A stretch of DNA of 54,819 nt from Flavobacteriaceae bacterium (GTDB lineage Bacteria > Bacteroidota > Bacteroidia > Flavobacteriales > Flavobacteriaceae): positions 1-54,819 of the forward strand of contig PBQM01000062.1 in assembly GCA_002725015.1 (NCBI GenBank). Reading direction: 5' to 3'. The translations under genes and the position numbers were made by a program. Under the pieces are notes generated by a model. That model had not been told where the DNA came from, made no database searches, and saw only the letters and a program-made list of their open reading frames with translations. Positions 36,381 through 44,536 of the stretch are shown here, piece by piece (positions within the stretch are counted from its first letter, which is position 1; every line of letters begins with the position of its first letter).

Positions 36381-37390
36381 TGCTAAATCAAAGAGTCAGC
36401 ATCCTTGTCCCCTTTAAGAATACGTCAAACTATTTGTCGGCCTGTCTTGATTCCATCCTAGAGCAAAGCTATACAAACTGGGAGCTTGTCATTGTGGACG
36501 ACCACTCAACCGACCAAAGCTTTAAGATTGTTGAAAACTACGCTAAAAAAGATCCTCGAGTTAAACTTTTAAAAAATAAGGGAATTGGAATTATTAGTGC
36601 CCTGCAAACAGCCTATAAAAATTCTGTTGGAAAATTCATCACACGAATGGACAGTGATGATATCATGCAAAAAAATAAAATCGAGTTTATGGTCAATGAT
36701 TTAAGCCAAAATGGTCAGGGTTTTATCGCACTTGGATTGGTCAAATATTTTTGCGATACAGGGGTTAAAGAGGGCTATAAACGCTATGAAAAATGGCTAA
36801 ATGATTTGATCTCAAAAGGAACAAGCTTTAACGAAATTTATAAAGAATGTGTGATTCCCTCCCCTTGCTGGATGGTATACAGAAGTGATTTTGAAAAAGC
36901 AAATGGCTTTGATTCCAATGTTTACCCTGAGGATTATGACCTAGCATTTCGTTTTTATGAAATTGGTCTTCGTTGCATTCCTACCAAAAACATCCTGCAT
37001 ATGTGGCGAGATTATCCTGTTCGAACCTCCAGAACCAGTCCAAATTATGCCGAAAACAGCTTCTTGGAGCTCAAAATTCATTACTTTCTTAGACTTTCTT
37101 ATGATTCTTTAAAAACATTGGTTCTTTGGGGTGCAGGAAAAAAAGGGAAAAAGCTAGCGGGTTTGCTCAAGTCAGCAGAAATACCATTTGTATGGATTTG
37201 TGACAACCCAAAAAAAATTGGCAAGAGGATTTATGACCACCCCCTTGAGTCATGGGAAAAACTATCGGATCTTACTACAGACTCACAAAGCATTATAACG
37301 GTTGCCAATGAGAATTCTCAAAAAACCATTGAAACCTATTTTAATTCACTGCAAAAAAAACCTATGATGGATTATTTCTTCTTTTGTTAA
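36380..37390 (+). CDS. GT2 glycosyltransferase with a C-terminal Rossmann-like domain
   Basis: A 336-residue protein. Residues about 5-225 are a GT-A glycosyltransferase (VSILVPFKNTSNYLSACLDSILEQSY, VDDHSTDQSF, ITRMDSDDIM as the metal-binding DxD, YPEDYDLAFRF). From about residue 244 a second domain begins LVLWGAGKKGKKLAGLLKSAEIPFVWICDN, a GxGxxG-like nucleotide-binding fold as in PglD-like or NAD-binding proteins. Few GT2 proteins carry this tail; it may bind a nucleotide cofactor or have become structural. The acceptor is unknown. It follows the S10 peptidase with a one-base overlap. Confidence 0.82.
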   Translation: MLNQRVSILVPFKNTSNYLSACLDSILEQSYTNWELVIVDDHSTDQSFKIVENYAKKDPRVKLLKNKGIGIISALQTAYKNSVGKFITRMDSDDIMQKNKIEFMVNDLSQNGQGFIALGLVKYFCDTGVKEGYKRYEKWLNDLISKGTSFNEIYKECVIPSPCWMVYRSDFEKANGFDSNVYPEDYDLAFRFYEIGLRCIPTKNILHMWRDYPVRTSRTSPNYAENSFLELKIHYFLRLSYDSLKTLVLWGAGKKGKKLAGLLKSAEIPFVWICDNPKKIGKRIYDHPLESWEKLSDLTTDSQSIITVANENSQKTIETYFNSLQKKPMMDYFFFC

Positions 37391-37412
37391 CAGACTAATT
37401 GGTTTATATTTG
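37384..37412 (+). promoter_or_regulatory. Promoter of the BatA operon
   Basis: TTG at 37384-37386, an 18-base spacer and TATATTTG at 37405-37412 give a full Bacteroidetes promoter, partly within the last codons of the glycosyltransferase. It ends 15 bases before the ATG at 37428. Confidence 0.65.
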
Positions 37413-37427
37413 ATAAACCTTTTGTAC

Positions 37428-39341
37428 ATGCAGTTTAGCCATCCAAACTATTTCTTTTTTTTAATTGCATTGTTAATTCCAATTTTGGTGCATTTATTTC
37501 AACTGCGAAAATTTAAAGTTCAAAATTTTACCAATCTTGCAGTTTTAGAGACAATTAAACTTCAAACACGCCAAAGCAAAACACTTAAAAAATGGCTGAT
37601 TTTAAGCCTGAGACTGTTGGCTATAACTTCCTTAGTAGTTGCTTTTACACAGCCTTATTTTTCAAATTTTAACTCTAAAAACGAAAATCCAGAAATTGTA
37701 ATTTATTTGGATAATTCATTCAGTATGCAAGCGCGAGGGACCAAAGGACCCCTTTTAAACCAAGCGGTTCAAAGTCTACTGTCAGAGAGGATTCCATTGG
37801 AAAATATAACTGTTTTTACAAACACGAAAACCTATCCAAATCGCAGTATAAAAGATTTAAAAAGTGAATTACTCGACATTGAATACATAGATCAACAATT
37901 ATCGATAACCGCTCTGTTTGCAAAAGCATCTTCATTGTTTACAAAAAATAAAACAGATCAAAAATATTTATTACTGATTTCCGATTTTCAAAAAAAGAAC
38001 AGTTTTGAACTAAACACAGATTTTAAGTTTCAGACTTTTTTAATTTCCTTAAGGCCTGTTGTCCCCAACAATGGTTTTATTGAAGCTCTAAGTGTAAAGT
38101 CCAAAATAAGTGATTATGAACTGAAAGTTGTAGGAAAAACTGTCAATGAAAGTCAAGACAGTCTAAATTTGAGCTTGTTCAACGGCAAAAAACTTATCGG
38201 AAAATCTGTTTTACTAAAATCAAAAAAATTTACAACAACTTTTAGCATCCCAAAAGACGAGCCCTTTAAAGGGCGTTTTGTTTTAGATGATCTTGGATTG
38301 ACCTATGACGATGTGTTTTATTTTAACATTGACAAGTCCGCAAAAACATCTGTTTTAGCCATTGGCGAAGAGAATAGGGGTTATTTGAGCAGAATTTTTA
38401 CAAAAGAAACGTTTTTGTACAATTTTACTGCTGTCAAGGGACTCAATTATAAGTTCCTTCAACAGCAAGATTTAATCATTATTTCAGAACTCAAAAGGCT
38501 GCCCAATGTCCTCATCAATAATTTGAAATCCTTTGTCAAAAATGGAGGAAGCTTGATCATTATTCCTACTGTCAACGGAGATATCGGTTCCTACAACACA
38601 TTTTTAGAAACTGAAAGTTTAAATTTTAAGACCCTAATTTCACACGAAAAAAAAATCACATACATTAACTTTGACCATCCCATTTTCAAGGAAGCATTTG
38701 AAAGAAGTGTCCGTAACTTTCAGTATCCCAAAATCAGACAGCACTACGAAATCAGTAGTGGTTTTAAAACATTGTTAAAATTTGAGGACAACAAACCCTT
38801 TTTAGTTCAAAAACAAAATCTATTTGTTTTTACAGCCCCCATTGGATCTGAAAATTCTAACTTCACCGAGTCTCCGCTTATTGTACCAACAATGTATGGG
38901 ATGGGTAAATCCAGTCTAAAGATTCCCAAATTATTTTACACCTTGGGAGAAAAAAATGAACTGGGTTTAAGGTTGAACTTTAAAAATGAAAGTGTTCTCA
39001 AACTCAGTCGCGACAAAAAGAGCTTTATTCCACTGCAATCAAAACAAAATTCAAAACTTAAACTATTTTTTGATAACATACCAAAAAAAGCAGGGCATTA
39101 CGCTTTGCATAAGGAATCAGACACCTTGCAATACTTAAGTTTCAATTACGACCGAAAAGAAAGTCTCTTACAGTACCATAATCTTGATAATTTAAAAGAT
39201 TTCAATGTCCTCGATTCCGTAAGCAAAGCACTAGAATCTGTAAAAAGTGAGGTGAATATTAACGAATTATGGAAATGGTTTGTTATTTTTGCGCTAATAT
39301 TTCTAGCAATAGAAATATTAGTATTAAAATTTTTTGAATGA
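37428..39341 (+). CDS. BatA/von Willebrand A-like membrane protein
   Basis: A 637-residue protein with two N-terminal membrane helices (about residues 4-23 and 53-73) in the BatA arrangement HPNYFFFLIALLIPILVHLFQLRKFK. A vWA-like region follows with a MIDAS-type DNSFS near residue 95. The middle contains a glutamine amidotransferase-like fold (LKSFVKNGGSLIIIP), and one more membrane helix lies at about 612-632. Such proteins are abundant in Bacteroidetes; proposed links to aerotolerance or MoxR chaperones are not tested here. A TTG start at 37410 is excluded by the promoter. It overlaps the next gene by ATGA. Confidence 0.85.
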   Translation: MQFSHPNYFFFLIALLIPILVHLFQLRKFKVQNFTNLAVLETIKLQTRQSKTLKKWLILSLRLLAITSLVVAFTQPYFSNFNSKNENPEIVIYLDNSFSMQARGTKGPLLNQAVQSLLSERIPLENITVFTNTKTYPNRSIKDLKSELLDIEYIDQQLSITALFAKASSLFTKNKTDQKYLLLISDFQKKNSFELNTDFKFQTFLISLRPVVPNNGFIEALSVKSKISDYELKVVGKTVNESQDSLNLSLFNGKKLIGKSVLLKSKKFTTTFSIPKDEPFKGRFVLDDLGLTYDDVFYFNIDKSAKTSVLAIGEENRGYLSRIFTKETFLYNFTAVKGLNYKFLQQQDLIIISELKRLPNVLINNLKSFVKNGGSLIIIPTVNGDIGSYNTFLETESLNFKTLISHEKKITYINFDHPIFKEAFERSVRNFQYPKIRQHYEISSGFKTLLKFEDNKPFLVQKQNLFVFTAPIGSENSNFTESPLIVPTMYGMGKSSLKIPKLFYTLGEKNELGLRLNFKNESVLKLSRDKKSFIPLQSKQNSKLKLFFDNIPKKAGHYALHKESDTLQYLSFNYDRKESLLQYHNLDNLKDFNVLDSVSKALESVKSEVNINELWKWFVIFALIFLAIEILVLKFFE

Positions 39342-40591
39342 ACGCACTTCTAAAATCGGCTAAAATTCTTGATGAGAAAAGTGATTTTAATAACAAAATT
39401 CAAGACATTTTAATCGCCGATGGTCGCATTCTAAAGATTGGAGACACTCTCAAAAATCCCAAAAAATTTCAAGTTATTGATTTTGACAACCTTCACATCT
39501 CACAAGGTTGGTTTGATAGCAGTGTTTGCTTCGGAGAGCCTGGCTACGAAGATCGTGAAACCATAAAAAATGGGCTAAACGTGGCTGCCAAATCTGGCTT
39601 TACTTCCGTAGCACTTCAAGCCAATACCCAGCCAGTAATGGACCAACATTCGGCCATCGCATTTGCCAAAGCTCAATCTTACAACACCGCTACAAGACTT
39701 TTGCCTGTAGGGGCACTCACAGTCAATTCCGAAGGAACTCATTTGGCAGAGATATATGACATGTCAATGGCGGGCAGTGTAGCATTTGGGGATTATAAAA
39801 AATCAATTTCCAATTCAAATATATTAAAAATTGGATTGCAATATGCTTCAAATTTTGGGGGGCTTATACAATCTTTCCCCCAAGAGTCTAAAATTGCGGA
39901 ATCTGGCGTTATGAATGAAAATATCAGCAGTACAAAACTAGGGCTCAAAGGAAACCCCGAATTGGCGGAGATACTACAAGTTGGAAGAGATTTAGATATT
40001 TTGGAATACACGGGTGGGAAACTTCACATTCCTACAATTTCAACGGCCAAATCTGTTGAACTTTTGAGAGCCGCCAAAGCCAAAGGCTTAGATGTGAGTT
40101 GTAGCGTGGCAATTCACAATTTGATATTCAAAGATTCTGATATTGAAAACTACAATACAAACTTTAAAGTCAATCCTCCTTTGAGAACGTCAACATCAAT
40201 TAAAGCCCTGATTGAGGGGGTCAAGGATGGAACAATTGATATGGTAACTTCGGATCACAATCCCATTGCGATTGAGGACAAAAAAGTGGAGTTTGATTAT
40301 GCTGCTTTTGGAACCATTGGATTGGAAAGTGCTTTTGGAGCCCTAAACGCTGTTTTTTCAACCAAAAAAACCATTGATATTCTCACTAGTGGAAAACGTA
40401 GATTTGGGATTGAAAATGCTTCAATCAATATTGGCAATTCTTGTAACATAACACTTTTTAACCCCGAAATAACATACAAATTTAAAAATGATCATATCGC
40501 CTCAAAATCTAAAAATTCTATGTTTATTGGGAGTCCATTGAAAGGGGCTGTTTACGGTGTTATTGCCAACCGAACGGCTGTTTTAAAGTAA
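39338..40591 (+). CDS. Dihydroorotase-like protein lacking the metal-binding histidines
   Basis: A 417-residue protein of the PyrC/allantoinase amidohydrolase family, with the NKIQDILIADGRILKIGD N-terminus, GGKLHIPTISTAKSVEL and the SDHNP motif near residue 305. The metal site DxHxHxREPG is replaced by D60-S-S-V-C-F-G-E-P-G: His to Ser62, His to Cys64 and Arg to Gly66. The normal HH of a later motif is VAIHNL. It should therefore not act as a zinc dihydroorotase. Similar stripped copies are typical of Flavobacteriaceae, suggesting a conserved non-catalytic or altered role, for example an ATCase partner. It overlaps BatA by 4 bases. Confidence 0.85.
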   Translation: MNALLKSAKILDEKSDFNNKIQDILIADGRILKIGDTLKNPKKFQVIDFDNLHISQGWFDSSVCFGEPGYEDRETIKNGLNVAAKSGFTSVALQANTQPVMDQHSAIAFAKAQSYNTATRLLPVGALTVNSEGTHLAEIYDMSMAGSVAFGDYKKSISNSNILKIGLQYASNFGGLIQSFPQESKIAESGVMNENISSTKLGLKGNPELAEILQVGRDLDILEYTGGKLHIPTISTAKSVELLRAAKAKGLDVSCSVAIHNLIFKDSDIENYNTNFKVNPPLRTSTSIKALIEGVKDGTIDMVTSDHNPIAIEDKKVEFDYAAFGTIGLESAFGALNAVFSTKKTIDILTSGKRRFGIENASINIGNSCNITLFNPEITYKFKNDHIASKSKNSMFIGSPLKGAVYGVIANRTAVLK

Positions 40592-40608
40592 CAAGTAAAT
40601 TTATTTGT

Positions 40609-40923
40609 ATGAAATCTGAAAAATCCACAGCTTTTATAAGCTATCTTGGTGTCCTTGGACTGCTTATCGCATATTTGAACAACAAACAACTTAAAAGTGA
40701 TTTTGTAAGTTTTCACACAAGACAATCTTTAGGTCTTTGCATTGGCTTTTTTATGTTGGGATACCCCGTAGGTAATTTTGACAATTGGACGGTCACTTTG
40801 GCTTTCTGGATAGCATTCATTGTTTTAAATATTTATGGCATAGCAACAGCTTTAGCCGGTTCAATAACTGCGGTTCCACTGTTTGGAATTTTTTTTCAAA
40901 AAATTTTTAAAAATATCTCTTAG
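40609..40923 (+). CDS. DUF4870-like small membrane protein
   Basis: A 104-residue protein with three predicted membrane helices at about residues 8-24, 41-58 and 63-95. The SDFVSFHTRQSLGLCIGFF motif, in which an FH.RQS segment precedes a helix, is characteristic of DUF4870/Tic20-like proteins. Function is unknown. It lies 17 bases after the dihydroorotase-like gene and 2 bases before the carboxylesterase, so it belongs to the same operon. Confidence 0.75.
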   Translation: MKSEKSTAFISYLGVLGLLIAYLNNKQLKSDFVSFHTRQSLGLCIGFFMLGYPVGNFDNWTVTLAFWIAFIVLNIYGIATALAGSITAVPLFGIFFQKIFKNIS

Positions 40924-40925
40924 AA

Positions 40926-41579
40926 ATGTCAGAACCATTGCCCCTTGTCTCAGTTGTTCGAAAATCAACCCTGTGTTCGGAAGCTCCCCTCTTGATCCTT
41001 TTACACGGCTATGGCAGTAACGAAAATGACTTGTTTTCATTCGCTGCTGATCTCCCAGAGGAACTCTGTATTATTGCATTGCGTGCCCCCTATCCACTGC
41101 ATCAACAGGGGCATGCATGGTATGCTATAAATTTTGATGCAGATCAAAAAAAATGGAATGATGTGGCCCAAGCAAAAGAGTCTATGAAAATAATTATGGA
41201 TTGTATTGATCGCGCCTGTGAAATCTATAATATTGATGCTAAAAATATAAATCTTTTGGGGTTTAGTCAGGGATGTATTTTGAGTACTGCATTGGCCTTA
41301 AACCATCCTGAAAAATTTAAAAACATCATAGGTTTGAGTGGGTATATATGCAGAGAGTTTTTGGATAAACCCAAAGACAAAAAAGCCTATAAACACTTAA
41401 ACATCTATTGTTCTCATGGGACTTCAGATCCTGTAATTCCGATCGAATGGGCTAGAGAGACTCCAAAATACTTAAACAGCTTGGGCATCAAAAACTACTA
41501 CAGTGAGTTTGGCGTTGGACACGGAGTCGCGGCAGAAAACTTTTTTGAATTTAAAGAATGGCTTCAAGCGAGAGTTTAA
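40926..41579 (+). CDS. Phospholipase/carboxylesterase-type alpha/beta hydrolase
   Basis: A 217-residue serine hydrolase of the YpfH/carboxylesterase 2 family. It opens with LILLHGYGSNENDLFSFA and has the triad S114 (GFSQGC), D168 (TSDPVIP) and H199 (GVGHGVA). These enzymes hydrolyse short acyl esters or lysophospholipids in the cytoplasm. It is the last gene of the BatA operon, and its stop shares TTAA with the stop of a convergent small membrane gene. Confidence 0.88.
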   Translation: MSEPLPLVSVVRKSTLCSEAPLLILLHGYGSNENDLFSFAADLPEELCIIALRAPYPLHQQGHAWYAINFDADQKKWNDVAQAKESMKIIMDCIDRACEIYNIDAKNINLLGFSQGCILSTALALNHPEKFKNIIGLSGYICREFLDKPKDKKAYKHLNIYCSHGTSDPVIPIEWARETPKYLNSLGIKNYYSEFGVGHGVAAENFFEFKEWLQARV

Positions 41580-41764
41580 AATCCTGCGGTCATCTTCATT
41601 TGTGTTTTTAATTCGTTGTTTTCATTCTCAAGCCTTTCAATTTTTGATTTAAAAACCTTTATATCCTTTTCGTATTTATCAATGATTTGTTTTGAATTCA
41701 CGTGTTGAAAAATAACGACTAAAATTGTAAAAACTAGAGCGAAAGTTAGAAATTTTAATTTCAT
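41576..41764 (-). CDS. Small single-helix coiled-coil membrane protein
   Basis: A 62-residue protein with one N-terminal membrane helix (about residues 4-22, LKFLTFALVFTILVVIFQ) followed by a heptad-rich coiled coil (YEKDIKVFKSKIERLENENNELKTQM). The topology resembles FtsB/DivIC-type division proteins, but the protein is shorter and I see no family motif, so that is only a comparison of shape. The gene is immediately downstream of the MBL hydrolase and likely co-transcribed. Confidence 0.65.
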   Translation of the reverse strand: MKLKFLTFALVFTILVVIFQHVNSKQIIDKYEKDIKVFKSKIERLENENNELKTQMKMTAGF

Positions 41765-42526
41765 TTAAATGGTTATTTTAAGTTCATCATAAGCCAGAAA
41801 TACATTTTTTGGCAGTGTTTTTTGCACCTCGTCATGAAATCCTAAATGGTGACTTATATGCGTTAAATAAGCCTTTTTGGGCTTGACAAGTTCTATAAAA
41901 GCCAAAGCTTCCTCTAAATTAAAATGCGAAATATGTGGTTCTTTACGCAGCGCATTGACCACTAAGACTTCCAAGTCTTGTAATTTGTCAATTTCTTCGT
42001 TTGGGACGGTTTTTGCATCTGTAATATAAGCAAAATCATCCGTTCTAAATCCAAAAACAGCAAGCTTGTAATGGTACACTTGGATTGGAATTATTTCTTT
42101 GTTTTTTATTAAAAAGGGAGCATTTTTAATCATTTTAAAATCAAAAGTCAAAACCCCAGGATATTTATTTTCAGTTTTAAAAATATAACCAAAACGTTTT
42201 TCTAATGCTTTTACAACACGTTCGTGGGCGTAGGCGAGAATATCTCCTTGACGGTAGTAAAATGGTCTTAAATCATCAATTCCAGCAGTGTGGTCGCTGT
42301 GCTCGTGTGTAAATAAGACCGCATCGATTTGAGTACAATTAGCTCTAAGGACTTGCTGTCTGAAGTCTGGACCACAATCGATTAAAAGGGTCAAATTTTC
42401 CCATTCTAAAAGCACAGAGACTCTCAAGCGTTTATCCTTTTTATTTTTGCTTAAACAAACGGGGTGATTGCTTCCAATGATTGGAATACCTTGAGAAGTT
42501 CCAGTTCCTAAAAATGTAATTTTCAA
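41765..42526 (-). CDS. MBL-fold metallo-hydrolase, PhnP-like
   Basis: A 253-residue metallo-beta-lactamase fold protein beginning KITFLGTGTSQGIPIIGSNHPVCL after a TTG start at 42526. The metal motif is FTHEHSDHTAGID. Later motifs ITDAKTV and YLTHISHHLGFHDEV complete the site. It resembles PhnP-type phosphodiesterases. The open frame extends to an ATG at 42634, but that region holds a -7 box and the other gene's promoter, and homologues start at KITFLGTG, so I reject the longer form. The substrate is unknown. Confidence 0.85.
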   Translation of the reverse strand: MKITFLGTGTSQGIPIIGSNHPVCLSKNKKDKRLRVSVLLEWENLTLLIDCGPDFRQQVLRANCTQIDAVLFTHEHSDHTAGIDDLRPFYYRQGDILAYAHERVVKALEKRFGYIFKTENKYPGVLTFDFKMIKNAPFLIKNKEIIPIQVYHYKLAVFGFRTDDFAYITDAKTVPNEEIDKLQDLEVLVVNALRKEPHISHFNLEEALAFIELVKPKKAYLTHISHHLGFHDEVQKTLPKNVFLAYDELKITI

Positions 42527-42543
42527 CCTGTTGAAGCTTTGTG

Positions 42544-42551
42544 CAAAAATA
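42544..42551 (-). promoter_or_regulatory. TAnnTTTG -7 element for the MBL hydrolase
   Basis: On the minus strand TATTTTTG matches the consensus, ending 17 bases before the TTG start at 42526. No good -33 TTG is visible. Confidence 0.4.
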
Positions 42552-42563
42552 ATGTATTTTTTT

Positions 42564-42592
42564 TTGTAGGCTTGCTTAAAGTTATAACTTTG
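42564..42592 (+). promoter_or_regulatory. Promoter of the 484-residue protein gene
   Basis: TTG at 42564-42566, an 18-base spacer and TAACTTTG at 42585-42592. The -7 element is half of a 14-base palindrome AAAGTTATAACTTT (42578-42591), which may serve as an operator. Confidence 0.6.
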
Positions 42593-42621
42593 TAATATCT
42601 CAAAAACTACAACTGGTACTG

Positions 42622-44076
42622 ATGGAAATAACACTCAAGGGTGATGCTCAAATGAAAAGCGTACCGTCTTTAAAGGACAAAGCTTTAAGGATTAACCTCA
42701 ACGAAAATATTTACGGAACCTTTGCTGAAATAGGCGCTGGACAAGAAACAGTCAGACAATTTTTTAGAGCTGGGGGTGCATCTGGAACCATTGCTAAGGC
42801 CATGTCTGCCTATGATAAATCTTTTAGCGATGCAATTTATGGAATTGAAAATGATAGGCGATATGTCACTGAAAACCGTCTGAGAAAAATGTTGACGCAT
42901 GAGGTTAGACTTATTGAAGAGCGAATTTCAAGAGATGACAACCCCAATAAAATGTTTTTCAGTTATGCAAATACAGTTTCAACCATTGATTTTGCAAAAC
43001 GCTATAAAGGTCACGGGTGGATGGGGCTAAGATATCAGATTGATCCCAACGAAGCCTACAATGAAATTATTTTACACCTGCGATTTAAAGAAAGTGACGC
43101 CCGTCTTCAACAAGAAACTTTAGGTAAACTGGGAACCAATCTAATTTATGGTGCTTTTTATAAACACAATCAACCCAAAAAATTACTCCGTTATTTATAT
43201 GATCACTTGAGCAAAGATCAAATTGAAATCGATACCATAAACTTCTCAGGACCCGTCTTCAAGGATGTTGACAATCGCCTTATGAGTCTTCAACTTGTAA
43301 AAAATGGGATGACCGATGCAGTGATGTTTGCGCCAGATGGCAATAATGTACTTCCAGCACGTGTGCTCTACAAAAAAAATATTTTGGCGTTTAGAGGAAG
43401 TTTTAGACCAGTGACACGTGTCAATGTGGATATGTATGAAAACTCTTTTGAGATGTTTAAAAAAGAAAACAAAGTTGATATTGAAAAGACGCAAGTTGTG
43501 TTTGAAATTACACTCTCAAATCTTAGAGCTTCAGGGGGTGAAATCGACGAACAAGATTTTATGGACCGTGCGCGTTTGTTGTGTTCGCTAGGACAAACAG
43601 TCCTTATTTCCAATTTTCAAGAATATTATAAACTCGTGGAATACTTCAGTTTATATTCAAAAAAACGAATGGTACTGTCTATGGGGGTTAACAACCTTAT
43701 TGATATTTTTGATCAAAAATACTACCGCCATCTCAGTGGTGGAATTTTGGAAGCTTTCGGGAAATTATTCCACAAAGATTTAAAGGTTTATTTATACCCA
43801 ATGCTTGGAGAAGATGGCGAATTGATTACAAGTGAAAACCTAAAAGTACATCCCAGAATGAAAGAACTTTATAAATACTTTAAATACACTGGGAAGTTGG
43901 TCGATATACAAAACTACAAACCAGAAATTTTAAATATTTTCTCTCGTAAAGTACTCAAGATGATTAATTCTGGTAAAGCGGGCTGGGAACCGTTACTTCC
44001 AGAAGTTGTTTCTGAAATGATTAAAGATAAACAACTCTTTGGGTACTCTAAAAAAGAGGCCCTGACCAAGCCCTAA
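42622..44076 (+). CDS. Conserved 484-residue protein of unknown function
   Basis: The protein starts MEITLKGDAQMKSVPSLKDKALRINLNENIYGTFAEIGAG; a second ATG lies at residue 11. It has no signal peptide, no membrane helix and no beta-barrel pattern. Striking blocks are GAGQETVRQFFRAGGASGTIAKAMSAYD near the N-terminus, NTVSTIDF, YKGHGWMGLRYQ, NFSGPVF and VMFAPDGNNVLPARVLYKKNILAFRGSFRPVTRVN. Related proteins in Bacteroidetes and cyanobacteria have been labelled TonB-dependent receptor or NaMN adenylyltransferase; the sequence supports neither. It is probably a soluble cytoplasmic protein with its own promoter. Confidence 0.8.
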   Translation: MEITLKGDAQMKSVPSLKDKALRINLNENIYGTFAEIGAGQETVRQFFRAGGASGTIAKAMSAYDKSFSDAIYGIENDRRYVTENRLRKMLTHEVRLIEERISRDDNPNKMFFSYANTVSTIDFAKRYKGHGWMGLRYQIDPNEAYNEIILHLRFKESDARLQQETLGKLGTNLIYGAFYKHNQPKKLLRYLYDHLSKDQIEIDTINFSGPVFKDVDNRLMSLQLVKNGMTDAVMFAPDGNNVLPARVLYKKNILAFRGSFRPVTRVNVDMYENSFEMFKKENKVDIEKTQVVFEITLSNLRASGGEIDEQDFMDRARLLCSLGQTVLISNFQEYYKLVEYFSLYSKKRMVLSMGVNNLIDIFDQKYYRHLSGGILEAFGKLFHKDLKVYLYPMLGEDGELITSENLKVHPRMKELYKYFKYTGKLVDIQNYKPEILNIFSRKVLKMINSGKAGWEPLLPEVVSEMIKDKQLFGYSKKEALTKP

Positions 44077-44078
44077 AG

Positions 44079-44531
44079 TCAGCCTAATATTTGTGTGCTG
44101 TGCTCCTTAGTTTTTACTTTGGTGATGACCGATTCTATGGTTCCATTTTCGTCTATTACAAAAGTGGTCCTGTGAATTCCATCGTACTCCCGCCCCATGA
44201 ATTTTTTTGGTCCCCATACGCCATAAGCATTGATCACAGTCATTTTTTCATCGGCCAATAAATCATAGGGAAATTCATATTTATTTTTAAAATTTAACTG
44301 GCGTTTGGGACTGTCTGCACTGACCCCTAAAACGGCATATCCAGCGGCTTGAAAACGCTTGTAATTATCACTTAAGTTGCAAGCCTCTAAGGTACATCCA
44401 GGAGTGCTTGCCTTTGGGTAAAAAAACAATACCAATTTTTGACCCTTAAAATCAGATAAACAGAGGAAATTACCATCTTGGTTGGGGGTTTTGAAGTCGG
44501 GGGCTTTATCGCCAGCTTTAAGTGCAGTCAT
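44079..44531 (-). CDS. bcp: Thioredoxin-dependent peroxiredoxin Bcp
   Basis: A 150-residue atypical peroxiredoxin of the Bcp/PrxQ family that reduces hydroperoxides using thioredoxin. The peroxidatic cysteine C46 and resolving C51 are in STPGCTLEACNL, the spacing characteristic of helix-located PrxQ. The PGDKAPDF-like start (KAGDKAPDFKTPNQDG) and GVSADSP are typical. Its start is 33 bases from that of nth, with one palindromic promoter between. It converges on the 484-residue gene with 2 bases between the stops. Confidence 0.94.
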   Translation of the reverse strand: MTALKAGDKAPDFKTPNQDGNFLCLSDFKGQKLVLFFYPKASTPGCTLEACNLSDNYKRFQAAGYAVLGVSADSPKRQLNFKNKYEFPYDLLADEKMTVINAYGVWGPKKFMGREYDGIHRTTFVIDENGTIESVITKVKTKEHSTQILG

Positions 44532-44536
44532 ATTTA

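Noticed and set aside
42527-42634. Upstream extension of the MBL hydrolase to an ATG
   Set aside because: It would overlap the 484-residue gene start and both divergent promoters; homologues start at KITFLGTG.
42622-44076. TonB-dependent receptor or NaMN adenylyltransferase label
   Set aside because: No signal peptide, plug, barrel strands or nucleotidyltransferase motifs are present.
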